Origin: Chlorophyllum brunneum
Lineage: Eukaryota; Basidiomycota; Agaricomycetes; Agaricales; Agaricaceae
Direction: 5' to 3'
Assembly (NCBI GenBank): GCA_963576785.1
Contig: OY756145.1
Span: 2,170,001 to 2,234,000 of the forward strand
DNA length: 64,000 bases
Each line of letters begins with the position of its first letter. The stretch's first letter is position 1. Of the stretch, positions 1-11,104 are shown piece by piece. A program made the position numbers and the translations under genes. The notes beneath the pieces are model-generated. The model made no database searches. It saw nothing but the letters and a program-made list of their open reading frames with translations, and was not told the DNA's origin.

Positions 1-15
1 CACTTTTTACCTTAG

Positions 16-1185
16 GCTTCACAATGAATTTCGCGAACTCATTGCTGCAACTCAGCCTGAGGTACCGTTCACTTAGATCCAGATTGTTATTTAGAACTAG
101 ATCGAACCTTATCAGGCTGGACCCCTGGTTATAGCCGAGGCCGGTTGTGGTGAAGCACGACCCCATCTCGATCGCTCTCAGGTAGCTGACTCGAGAGTAT
201 AGGAGCTGGAAACTCTGTCTTTCCGCTGCTCTCCGGGAACAAAAACCCAGAACTGGTGTTCAAAGCCTATGACTACTCAAGTCATGCAGTCAAGCTTGTC
301 CAGGTAGAGTTTTAGCAGCACCATGCTTTAAATGTCTTTCTCTCTCACCGGTCTTCAGTCTAATCCCCTGTACGCATCGCCTCCTTGTGGTTCCATAAGT
401 GCATCAGTTTGGGACGTCACATCTACCAGTGGCTTGCCAGCCGATGTCGCACCTGGGAGTGTTGACATAGTCGTTTTGGTCTTCGTGTTGAGTGCTCTGC
501 ACCCGGATGAGTGGGGAAGGGCTATCAACAACCTACACACTGTAAGAGGCCTAAACATATTGTTCGATGCTCTGGTGACTTCTTACATAGATGCTTAAAC
601 CAGGCGGTCTAGTGGTAATGCGAGATTATGGTCGTCATGATTTGACGCAGCTGCGGTTCAAGGCCAATCGTATGCTCGATGAAAATTTCTACATCAGAGG
701 AGACAAGACCCGTGTCTATTTCTTCGAAATAGGTATTATTCTCCCTGTATATGAATAGAACAGTTATTGAACATGCTTCTTTGACAGATGAGTTAGCGCT
801 CATTTTCACTGGTTCCAGAGCAATGGCTTCTCAGGTGACGAGCACTCTGAGCGCGAGCGTCACTGGAGATGACGAAGGATCGACCCCAGAACTCACCTCT
901 CCGGAACCAGTCGCAGAGCAGATCACCGACCAGAACCCTCCACTCGATAACGTTGTCGAGAACGTTATCTCGGGACCCCAACCATCGTTACTGAGCCAGC
1001 CGGAGATCGTCCCGACCGCATGGATACACCCCAATCTTCTTTCACCACTCTCAGGCCGTCCACCTTATCCTCTTTTCACGATCGAACAGTTGGGTGTTGA
1101 TCGGCGGTTGTTGGTGAATCGTAAACGTCAGTTGAAAATGTATCGTGTGTGGATGCAAGGGAAATTCCGTAAACTCGTCGAATGA
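16..1185 (+). CDS. TRM140: tRNA N3-methylcytidine methyltransferase, METTL2/TRM140 family (5' end outside window)
   Basis: Exons 16-61, 116-149, 203-303, 359-541, 591-732 and 788-1185; the first is internal, so the N-terminus lies off the left edge. The spliced protein shows a Rossmann SAM-binding motif (AEAGCGAGN followed by SVFPLL), the acidic strand [10 protein letters not shown], the core [19 protein letters not shown], then [19 protein letters not shown] and [15 protein letters not shown], and the family C-terminus [19 protein letters not shown]. This family methylates C32 (m3C) in the anticodon loop of certain tRNAs, usually with seryl-tRNA synthetase or another partner. A 60-residue Ser/Pro-rich insert lies before the conserved C-terminus. 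Two normally conserved positions differ: Ala for Val before GCGAGN, and Arg for Pro in the EFPEL-like motif. All introns are 50-56 nt and phase-consistent. Stop at 1183-1185. Paralogue assignment (METTL2, 6 or 8) is not certain. Confidence 0.9.
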
Positions 1186-2672
1186 TATTTCGTACAACAC
1201 CTTCGCTACCATTTCGTAGCCTGTTCTGTCGAAGTCTGGGTTGCTCGCACACTAGAAAACGTTCCCAAGATCATTGATTATTATCATGAGTATCTTTCGC
1301 TGATATGTGTGTATACCCCTTCCATTAACTCGCAAATATAAGGTCACTGATCGCATAATAGAAGTGTCGTTTGACTACCCCCTTTTACTATTTTTCTGGG
1401 ATATATAGGGACACAAGTAGCACGTGGCGACCCCAGGCCAGCCGCGGAAGGGTGAACATGTGGGTACTCCATATGAAAGAGTGCCTTATATCTGCTGTCA
1501 AACAAGAGGGGCCCTTTAATGTAATCCGCCAGTGGACGAGGTGCGGACATATGGGTTATATCGATCACAGCCAATTATCGGAGGTGAGAGGGGTCGTTCA
1601 CCTCTCATTTGGGGCAATGCGACTGGCCACAGGAACGGATCGCTTAGCTGTCTGCCGTTGCCATCTCGATGAATGATGATGATACTGTGTTAAACCAGCT
1701 CAGACGCACGAGCACTGAGGACAAAAGATTCGAATGCAGGGACGACGTTGAGTCTAATCAACCTCGACGCGTGTATGCACACCACAACAATCTCCTGACG
1801 ATCTGGAATACAGGAACTCACTACATCGTGATGTCCTTCATGCGCATGTATCAGTCTTTAATTATGGTTCGGTATCTCGGAGAGCCCTGCAACGGAGCGG
1901 CATCGCGGATTCTGATGATAAAGAATGAATACACCAGTAATTTCACACCGGGTGCCAAGTTGAATATGACGGCACAACCTAGAAGAATCAAATGGAGTGA
2001 ATACCCCGGGTATGGATAAGTTGCCAGTGACCGGAAGTCTGAAACGACTCGGGATGCGCAATGTGCGTGTACCCCTACTGCAAGGTGTCAATCAGTTCAC
2101 CTTCGGAAGTAGGTGGCACAAGGGCGGCAAGCACACCATCGTCAAGCAGCACTAGGTACCACCGGGATATGCTATCGGCGTCGAGTTATTAATTATTGCC
2201 TTCATTTGTGGTGCTTGTACATAACTTGGGCCGCTCTTGGGCCGTTTGTGACCTGCTCTCGTTCGACCCTGACAGTGGATGACACCGATGGATCCAATAT
2301 CACACTGGTAGAAATCTGAATCGTGCATTTCCCTGCAAGTTACTGGACCATGAGACACCACGATTGTCCGACAGACATCTGGGATCTTCACCTGACCGAT
2401 GAAGACCAAATCTCATCATTCCTTGGCTGATGCACCTTAGTTAACACTGACAGGCGCACCCGTAGAATCTCCAACAGGATCCCAATTTCTTCACCGAGTG
2501 CTTGTGCCAGTGTGCCATTGCTATGTGGGCGCGGCATATATCTCCCAGCTAAATTACCCCGTTCAATGATAGAACTTGAGTCATAATAGTAGCCTATCGT
2601 GAGGGTACATTACAAGAGGAAGAGGGAATGGGGTCTGGTGGATGAATTAAGGGGCAAGCCACCATATACCCT
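1186..2672. other. Convergent spacer, no gene recognised
   Basis: This 1.5 kb stretch lies between the stop codons of the convergent methyltransferase and permease genes. All frames give only short unrelated ORFs, and I could not assemble a conserved protein from GT-AG pieces on either strand. It should hold both 3' UTRs. Confidence 0.5.
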
Positions 2673-5532
2673 TTAGAATAAAACCTCTGCGACCTTCTCA
2701 AGGAAATTACGCGGCTTCTCTACAGGAAGCTCTGTCTCTTCCAAAGTGGGAATACCCTGTGGAGACAGATCACCATAAGCCTGGTGCACAGCCTAGCTGG
2801 AAAGTATCACGTACAGTGTAGAAGTCCATCTCGGATGCTTTCCAGAAGCTACTGCGCTTTGGAATTTTGTAGATGGCGTACAAACCAAGGAAGATTGGAA
2901 TATTTATATCTGTGGCGCGGGAGGGGCATAAGTCTTCGAACCGCTGGAGGCGTTCGAGAGGAGCAAAAGCTTACAGGAGGTAAGGAATTTGGAAGTGTCC
3001 CAAATAAAGAAGACTTCAAATCCGTTGATCAAAATGAAGAACGCTGTCCAGAACATGCCCCAGTAAGAAAGATATGGTTGAAGGGGGTTGTTATACACGT
3101 TGGATTTGGGATCGATGTTCTGTGCGTTCAGTCCTGCCCCTGGATGAGGAGTAAGGCTCCAAGATGAGTGGCAGTTCACTTGGAGATTACGCACGGAAAC
3201 GGGAGTATGTAAGGTTGATTGAAAACCAGCTGAAGAAACCGCCCGTGGTCGTGAGGCTAACAAACCAGCTACAGGGCGCGTTTAATTTCAGCTTTGGATG
3301 TACGAAAACCGGGAGTAGGCTTACTTGAACACAGTTTCGCCTCCCTTGGAAACGCTCATGAAGGATAGGAATACGAAGATTGCCTGTTATACAAATCAGT
3401 GTGTCGCCCATTTCGCTTCGGGTACCTCCACAATCACTCACAGCAGTGCAGACAGCGGCAAGTGGGAGGCCTTTCCTCGTACAGTAAGTAAGATATCTAG
3501 GAGCCTGCCCTCGAAGAGCGAGTCCGTAGAGAATACGAGACGCGCAGAATAGGAAACTGTTTCCAGAAGAGAAGGCGCTAGTGAAGATGCACGCGTTGAT
3601 GATATGGGGAAATACTTGGATGCAGAAGTCATTGGGCGCTTATTTGTTGAAATTGGACAACTATTGCTTACTCTTGACGCCCGCGCGATTCATCGCAATG
3701 ACGAAAGGTGACTGCGCAGCAGTTCCGGTGGCTGTCGCCAGGTCCATGAGTGTATGGATTCGCGCACGGATGGACCAAGAAGGGACATACATTTAAGTAA
3801 AGCGCCGTCGTCGTAGGCCACTAGCATACCGATCATGATGATACCCAAGATCTGTCCCTCAAGTCAGAGGTCAGTGGAGTGGTCGGGGCTCAATAATACG
3901 TACGTAGAATATGACGATGCGCCAGAATACACGACGAACAGCCTTAGCTACATTACGACGTGGGCTCTCCGTTTCGGAGGCAGCACTGCAGTGTCCATGT
4001 GTTGATCGATAGTTTCAGACATGAGAGTTACAGTGGGCTTACATAGCGACGATCTCCATTGCTTGATAAGAGAAGGACGCTTGCACAAGCACGCTAAGCC
4101 ACGCCAGGAAGCGATCTGTATTGACATTGCTAACGAGGCCAGCGCGATTGAAGGCACCGGGGTGGTTCCAGAACTGGGGTCTCATTAGCAAGGTTTATTT
4201 GAAAACTGAATATTTACCCGAAAACCAATCCTCTCGTGGTTGGGTCCTCCGCCAAGATCAATTATCAAACCGGATAGTAGAAGAGCAATGATCAATGACA
4301 CTAGCATTTGTAACTGTCAGAATACCCTCGCTGGATCCAACCGCACGTTGCTCACATTTGATGATGGCAAAGATAAATTCTGCTAAATATTGAAATCATG
4401 GTTATTGGTTGACTGCGGGTATGTATCCGTAACTCACATTCTCCGAACCATCTAGTTGTAGACGTTGTCAGCATTTGTTTCCAATTGTTACGAACAGCTT
4501 CATACCTAACACCGAAGACGTTGATCGCGCAGATGAAAACACATATAACCTAAAACATTTATGTAATTCTCGGGTTGACAGATGTTCGTGACTTACTGCT
4601 ATATAAATAGCGGCATGATTGGTCTGGTTTATACATCACCTTGTCAGCTCAATACAATGATATTCGAGAAACATCGCACATCCGCATCCCAGAAGGTGAG
4701 GAGGAGAGCGGCAGCGCTGACTTCTGTCGGGATAGTAATTCTACGACATGTTAGGCCTATACCCCTCACATTTTGGGGGCTGCTCACGCATTGGTGTAAA
4801 AGTAGTTCTGTAAGATTATACTTAGATTTCGGAAGTCGGTCGGAAAGACTCTGGAAACACACCCAACCAACTGCGAAACCAAGGGCTGGGTCGACCCAGC
4901 GGGTAGCTTTTCTCGAGAGTCAGCTGCGTCCTAAGTTCGTCTTTTAATAAGCACGTACCGTAATGGGGGAAGGTACCGGAAATAGGAGCCCAGGTTGTCA
5001 TCTCACCGATTGAACAGAGTGTCCTTGTTGAACGTGAGCCCAATAGAATGGCAGGAGATCAGTCCTCTCTTACGAGTAAGCAACAGTGCCGACCAGGAGG
5101 TAGGCTATTAGGGCGCCTCCTGGGCCCGCCCCGGCCAACGCACCTCCGGAACCAAGGAAAAGACCTGTCCCGATGGTCCCAGCGATCTAGTTGAATGGGT
5201 GTCTTAGTAGTTTGTATCCCATCAATTGAGATAGGGCCTACAGCGATCCTGAGTGCGCGTGTTGAGCTTGGTAAGTTTATGATGAGAATTCATTATGTGG
5301 CGACCCACATCTGAATGTGCCGTTGCTTTAGCCGTCGCTGGACTCTATCGAGGTCGTGGGCATCGAAGCGATATCTAGAGGAACACGGTCAACTTCCTTG
5401 ACATCGGTTAGGAATGAATGGGCCGAGGGCGTACTCATTGCTGGCGACAATCACATGGGGTTTTCCTGCTTCTTCCACCTTTTCGAGGGAAATGTCACGA
5501 TCTGGACTTGGGCTGCGCTTTTCCTTCGACAT
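2673..5532 (-). CDS. Amino acid permease (AAT/YAT family, APC superfamily), 23 exons
   Basis: Exons in coding order: 5532-5435, 5374-5309, 5248-5242, 5186-5074, 5023-4959, 4906-4863, 4807-4788, 4740-4680, 4623-4597, 4549-4506, 4451-4438, 4382-4356, 4300-4218, 4173-4043, 3985-3904, 3851-3791, 3731-3672, 3614-3442, 3383-3325, 3268-3195, 3139-2975, 2909-2815, 2756-2673. They total 1653 nt, a 550-residue protein of normal family length. Family motifs run in order: RRLKQRHIQM, IAGTIGTGLFLGSG, SIGEMTTWAPI, RWVDPALGFAVGWNYF, GLIIDLGGGPNHERIGFR, QASFSYQAMEIVA, SETESPRRNVAKAVRRVFWR, GTAAQSPFVIAMNRAGVK, ACIFTSAFSSGNSFLF, ETVFNWFVSL and PLQPYLSYWG. These proteins are 12-TM plasma-membrane H+/amino acid symporters; the substrate cannot be read here. 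Unspliced, the locus looks decayed, with stops in every frame; spliced, it is open throughout. Exons of 7, 14 and 20 nt are striking. Confidence 0.93.
5242..5248 (-). other. 7-nt microexon of the amino acid permease
   Basis: It is flanked by a 60-nt intron (5249-5308) and a 55-nt intron (5187-5241), both GT-AG. Its bases complete a Met codon and add Ile-Ala, giving QMIA|IAGTIGTG exactly as family proteins read. Skipping it would shift the frame. Confidence 0.85.
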
Positions 5533-6431
5533 AGTAATGGAGCGGGTAAGGGGTGAGGGATTGGCTCTGGGAATGGCGCTTCCGTGCTATGTATATAGCC
5601 GGATTATAGCCACCTGATTCAAGTTTGTGCAATGCCAACAAGGGTTTGGAGAAGGATAGTGGAAATACCTGCGCCAAGCTGGGAATGTGGCACCACCATT
5701 CCAGAAATAACGGCAGCCCATGTGTTCACGCACCATGGCCGCTACTAGTGCGTGGTTGTCCACTCGTCCAGATCTGAAGTTTATGGCATCCCGATCCGGT
5801 ACAATCAAGTCTATTTCTTGTCACAGGGGCCGAAGTGGACCGCGAGAGTTCCGCGCGGTAGCCATCTAGGCAAATACACACACGAGGCCCATACTAGTGC
5901 TAGATTAGCGTAAGAGCGGGACGAGACGTCATATAGTTTGTGTCAGAGGTTTGCCACAGGTTCCGGTTATTGTTGGCTAGGTACGAATCCCACTGATGGC
6001 AGGTTAGACAGCTATCATATTAGGTGGAGGTTGGACATGGTGGTGAGGTGGAGTGTCAGGAAATGATATGAAGGTCACAGGGTAAAGTAGATCGCCCAGG
6101 AACTGGTATTCCGCTCATCATGGAATATTCGCGGGATCGTCTAGTACAAACGCTCACCTGTATGTCAAAGGTTCTGTACTATTTGTTACCTATTGTGAAG
6201 TAGAAGGGTTTCTGATCAACGGAACATGACGAGCAATGGAAATGTGTTCACATGCTAGGCGAAGGATATCCCGATTACGAAGAATTCTGAGCTGCAATCG
6301 CCTTGCACGAGAAGTTGACAAAAATAGATCGCAGCGTGCCACTGATTGTCACCGTGTTGGAGAGTAATCAAACTACAACAATTACCTCATCTCTGTGAGT
6401 GAATGATTTCTGCTCAAACCAACAGTCGGCG
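5533..6431. other. Divergent intergenic region (permease / GPATCH1 promoters)
   Basis: No coding exon could be supported. The region separates the start codons of two divergently transcribed genes and presumably holds both promoters. I identified no specific regulatory motif. Confidence 0.5.
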
Positions 6432-9424
6432 ATGAGCAATCGTCTGAAGCGCAAGCTCAACGACCTCGGTGTCGACGTCGCGAGCTCAAAGGCGAATGAG
6501 TCATTTTGTCTGGTGCGGTTTTCTTTCCTATGGGTCCGTATGAGAGGCTGATGGCAGTAAAGACAGGCACTCCTCTCCCTTCCCTGGAGAAATCTAAGGA
6601 TATTGGAGAGTTTGTACCGCTTTGGAAGCAAGAGGCAGGTATCCCTTGAGTTCTTTCTCTGCGATGTCTGAAATAACAGGCGCTCAGGTACGCGATGAAA
6701 AAGGCAGGCGGCGGTTACATGGTGCGTTCACTGGAGGTTTTTCTGCTGGGTATTTCAATACTGTGGGGTCGGAAGAAGGTATATACACGCCTACTATATC
6801 TCAGTATACCCACATTGAGCTTTGCATTAGGATGGACTCCTTCAGCATTTGTATCCTCACGTGGGGACAGAGCAAAAGCGAGGGCTTCGCGAGCCGAGGA
6901 CTTCATGGACGAGGAAGACTTACAGGAGTTTCGTGAGAGCAGGACGTTGGTGGACACTACTCAGGAAATGGATCTTACTGGAGGAACTGCAGCTGAGCCC
7001 CAGCGCCGGCAAGGTGGAGACGAGCCAGGAGAAGAGTATGCTTGCTTGACCAGGAGCTGAGCTGTTTCACTCATTCGTCACCAAATTTAGCTCCATCGTC
7101 CATGCCCTGCAATCTACCTTATTACCCCCTCCAACCGATTCGATTGGTGCACGAATCCTGAAAAAGATGGGTTGGCGGCTCGGCGGTGGGATTGGTCCCC
7201 GAGTATCTTTCCGACAACGCAGGTTCCAAGATCTGCAGGCATCCTCCCCGTACGGAACCAGGGCGGTCATTGACGACGTTAAGGTCACAGAAGAAGACGA
7301 GGAAGCCAGCAAGCACACTTATGCACCACGAGATACTCCTGTCCTGATTATAGAGAGGAAGGATAACTCCCATGGCTTGGGTTACCGACCTGGGATGACA
7401 CTGAATGAAAGCTTGGGTTCATCAAACTCCGGCAACCTCAAGGGTCCTCGAATAGCAGGCACGTTTACAACAAGAATTTCCCTGTTCTTACTCACTGTCT
7501 CCTTAGCCGGGTTTGGTCTGGGCGCTTTGAATGACGCTGACGAGGATGACCTAGATATATATGACGCCGACGTCAGCAAGGCCCGGAGCCGCTTAGCATA
7601 TGATGTTCGCCATCACGATGATACGTTTAGCTTGGGTGATAAGGCGAAGCCCGAAACGGTAGATAGTCCTCGTGTGCTTCGTCCGAGATTTTTCTGATGC
7701 GCTCAAGAGGTCCGCCGCAGCATCAACTACTTTCCGTGACGGCTCCAAGGCCCTGACGGGGTTTGTTCTTTCTGGGAAAGCTGTGATGGAGGATAGATGG
7801 TTCCCGTTGCCTGAAGTTCCAGTCGACTGGCGACCAGATCCTCAGCGGGTCTGGGAGGCAAATAAGGAAAACATACCGAGACATGAGGCCAATCAGGAGT
7901 CCATGCCCTACGATAAATGGAAGTCCTCAAAAATGACGGCTGGGGAGGTAGGAGTGTCTAGCTCGTCACCAGGAGACATCACTAACTACATCATAGCGGG
8001 GTAACATGTTAGGCGAAACACCGCTGCACGCAGGACTCCGGTCGGTCTTCGACTATTTGTCCGAGAAGGATAGGGAACGTTTAAAAAGCATTACGGCAGC
8101 GACTTCTGCAGGCGCATCTCCAGCTGCTATACAGGCACTTTCTATCCCTCGAATAGAGCCACACATAGCAGACGCTGCGCTTAAAGGGTTCCAGCCATTT
8201 ACTTCCGATCCAGCTAAACAGGACAGATACATCACCTATCTTCGATCGCAGGCCATCCCGGATGGCTCCGTTCTTTCATTAAAGCGTCTGGCCGATCAGC
8301 GTCCTGACGAATTCCACAAGGAAGTTGAAGACTATGCTAAAGCCGCCATGATTTTTAAGCCTGTGTCAGGTGCTATGGCTGGCCGGTTTCAAACCGCAGC
8401 TCATGTTGAACAAGGACCCACAATTCATGAGGGTCTTCATCAGCCTACTGTAGAGGAGTTAGAAGAACTGGAAACGAGACGAAAGAAAGAGGAGGAAGAG
8501 AAGATCAGTCCACAGGCCCATGCTGCAGAACTCGGGATGTATGGTCCTATGACGAGGGAAATCAAGCTATGGCACCCAGCTCGACTTCTGTGCAAGAGGT
8601 TCGGATTGAAGGACCCGGATCTCCGACAAGATGATCCATCTGGCGGTTCGACGTTAGCGAGGGGACCGTCATTTACGACCTCGGAAGCCGAAGAATCTTT
8701 TCGCCAGGCGGCTGGTCTCGATTCAAAGAGTTCTACAGCGTTACAGCATCAAGCGCGATCTGGATCGGGTGGTGGACCTAGAAATCTGGCGAATATTGGA
8801 CTAGGGGAAGACGAGACTCAAGGTCGAGACACATTGACATATCAAAGACCTGCGATGGACATTTTCAAAGCAATTTTTGCAAGCGATGATGAAGAGAGTG
8901 ATGAAGAAAAGGATGATGACGTAGATGAACTTGAGGTCACGGTGGGCAAAGAAATTGTAACGAATGGACCTCCAGGACCCTCTCATTCTATGCTCGACGA
9001 TAAACCCGTGGATCTCACAAGTTTCAAGCCCACGTTCATACCACGAGGAGGGAAAGCAAAGAAAACAAATGATGGAAACCGAAGTAAGGACAAGAAGGAG
9101 AAGAAAGACAGAAAGAATAAGAAAAAGAAGGATAAGAAAGGGCCTTTGGTGTCATTTGACGTTGATGAAGATGGTGTTGAGGAACTTTCATCGAAAGTGG
9201 CATTCAAAGAGCGGGCGAGGAAAAAGAAGAGAAAAGATAAGGACAAGCGAGAAGACGACGATGACGACGGAATGTGGGTCGAGAAACCCGCCCCGAAGAT
9301 TGTCAAAAATTTGCCGCCAACTGAACCTGTCCAAATCACCTTGCAGGCCCCTGACATGGAGGTATCAACTGACCCGGGCGACAGTATCCGTAGAGGTCGT
9401 AAACGCGCAGTCGACTTTTTATAA
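6432..9424 (+). CDS. GPATCH1: G-patch domain protein, GPATCH1-like (spliceosome-associated)
   Basis: Exons 6432-6507, 6558-6638, 6680-6778, 6831-7035, 7091-7458, 7507-7658, 7708-7947 and 7997-9424 give 882 residues. The N-terminal DUF1604 region reads [51 protein letters not shown] and [18 protein letters not shown]. The G-patch follows ([29 protein letters not shown]), then [19 protein letters not shown] and [14 protein letters not shown]. The C-terminus is Lys/Glu-rich and probably a nuclear targeting tail. Homologues bind late spliceosomes and are thought to activate a DEAH helicase; that role is inferred from the family. The first intron is uncertain: the best in-frame choice uses a weak GTCTGG donor. 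The intron at 7459-7506 is GC-AG, 48 nt and frame-neutral if retained. The stop lies 41 bp from the stop of the convergent MAK11 gene. Confidence 0.9.
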
Positions 9425-9465
9425 GATAGACTTCTGTATCGTCAGCGTGCACCTTTAACCGATAT

Positions 9466-11002
9466 CTAATTCTCCTCGCCTCCATCCTCGATCTCTTCGT
9501 TTTCTTCATCCTCCTCTTCCCCATCATCACCATCTAAATCATCATCGTTTCGCTTCCGTTTACCTTTTGATGGTTTGCTCAATGATACGTCTCCATCGGC
9601 CAGGGTGACACATGTAAGACGTGTACCACCGGTGTCGTACTCTGCAACAGGTTTAATCTCCACCACTTCCTCTGTGATTGCGGGTATCGAATGCATGTCA
9701 TATACGCGGATCTTGCCATCGGAGGAAACGGTTGTCACTATCGTTGTCGACATTCGACCACACACAGGTGGAAGTGCGATTCTCAGGGTTTGAACCGCTT
9801 TAACTCTATTCGAGGAGTATCAGAGAGTGAACGGTGTTGGAATCGTGTAAGAGTAACCTGTTGTCATGGCCAACCATCTGGGCAATTACTGTCGGAGGTC
9901 TGGAAGAATCTTCGGGTATATCGTAAATGGAGAGCTTCTTGTCTTCTGCGGCAGCCAAAAGAACTTCGCCTTTGCCCCCGACACGTTTGCAGAACCTCAC
10001 ATCATGTAATCTGGAGGGATGTTGGACGGTGTGGAGAAGTGTCATTTCCTGCATATCGGGGTAAGAACAATAAGCATGATGGCGTTTTCGGGTGACATAC
10101 AGTTGTGTAAATGTCAATCGTCGAACCAGATTGTACTACAAATAATATGCCGTCCATTGACCACTGCACAATTTCTCCCTCTGTAACGTTTGTTACTCTC
10201 CTATTCTGTGGAATTCAGATACGGACGCGCCTTTACCAAGCTTTGTGCTTGCCACACCCTTACCGCGCATGAGATCCCACATGCGCAGAGCTTTGTCCTT
10301 CCCAACACTCAAAGCTACTTTTCCTGACGGGTGTACCGCCATCGAGTTTACACGGCCTTTGTGACCTTTGAGTACGCGAAGAACGGCCCAATCCCGAGCA
10401 CGGAATAAACAAAGAGTGCCATCTTCGGACGCAGAGAATAAATGTGACCGGGACGGAAATAAAAGATCAGTAATTGAGCCTTGGGTAGGACGATCTTAGT
10501 TGTCGTTCCGTAAGACATGGTCAAGAATCACACCTTCATGGTGCATCAAACCACCAATCTCCTTCCTGCGCCGCAGATCCCAGACCTTGATGATCTCGTC
10601 GGCACTCCCAGAGGCCAGCCATTTCCCACCCTGCGGGGATGCTGCAACGGCTTTTATGCACGACACATGAGCAGGGAAAGCAAAGATTGCTTTGAGGTGA
10701 AATTGGATATTTTTGTCTTCTGAGAGCGTTGTTTTGCCCTCGACACCGTAAAGTAGTTTTTCGTAAGATCCTGCAACAATCTTGAACGTGGAAGGCAGAT
10801 GCTCTTCGTTCGAGTTGGTATCCGGCGGATCAGCCTCTTTTGCTTTGCCCTTGTCTTTGGTCACAGGTGCCAATACTGTCTTTTTCAGTGGCTTTTCCTG
10901 GGTGGATTCAGGTTCAGAAAATCGAGCGCGTGGTTTCTTCGCATTTGCCTCGGTCCGAGTTATCTTCGAGGGACGATCTGTGTGAGTCGATGTTCTTACC
11001 AT
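9466..11002 (-). CDS. MAK11: WD40 protein MAK11 / PAK1IP1, 60S ribosome biogenesis
   Basis: Exons 11002-10534, 10479-10237, 10180-10101, 10048-9858 and 9805-9466 give 440 residues. WD repeats include KIVAGSYEKLLYG, FAFPAHVSCIKAVAASPQGG, KWLASGSADEIIKVWDLRRR, LFSASEDGTLCLFRARDWAV, LRVLKGHKGRVNSMAVHPSG, KVALSVGKDKALRMWDLMRG, LLHTVQHPSRLHDVRFC and VTTVSSDGKIRVYD. The tail is basic then strongly acidic (DDDLDGDDGEEEDEE), common in nucleolar proteins. MAK11 acts with Rlp24 and related factors in pre-60S maturation; the animal homologue also binds PAK1. The N-terminal extension of about 60 residues is Lys/Pro-rich. The start at 11002 is the first ATG of the open frame. Introns are 52-56 nt. The junction between exons 2 and 3 was chosen to keep frame (KLEGEIVQWS). 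The gene is head-to-head with GatA, with 102 bp between the start codons. Confidence 0.93.
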
Positions 11003-11104
11003 TTTGCTGGAGAGGGCGCTTACGGCTTTTTTGTGATGAGATCTTTCGTTTGTGTGTGTTTGATCCCGTCACTTGCTGGTCAGCCAAATTGGATAGTTGT
11101 TGGT
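11003..11104. promoter_or_regulatory. 102-bp shared region between the MAK11 and GatA start codons
   Basis: Both genes have well supported start regions facing away from each other, so the two core promoters and both 5' UTRs must fit here or overlap the neighbouring coding sequence. I recognised no TATA box. The assignment is by position only. Confidence 0.6.

Noticed and set aside
5375..5434. In-frame TGA near the permease N-terminus, at first read as a pseudogene
   Set aside because: It lies in a 60-nt GT-AG intron; splicing gives an uninterrupted frame.
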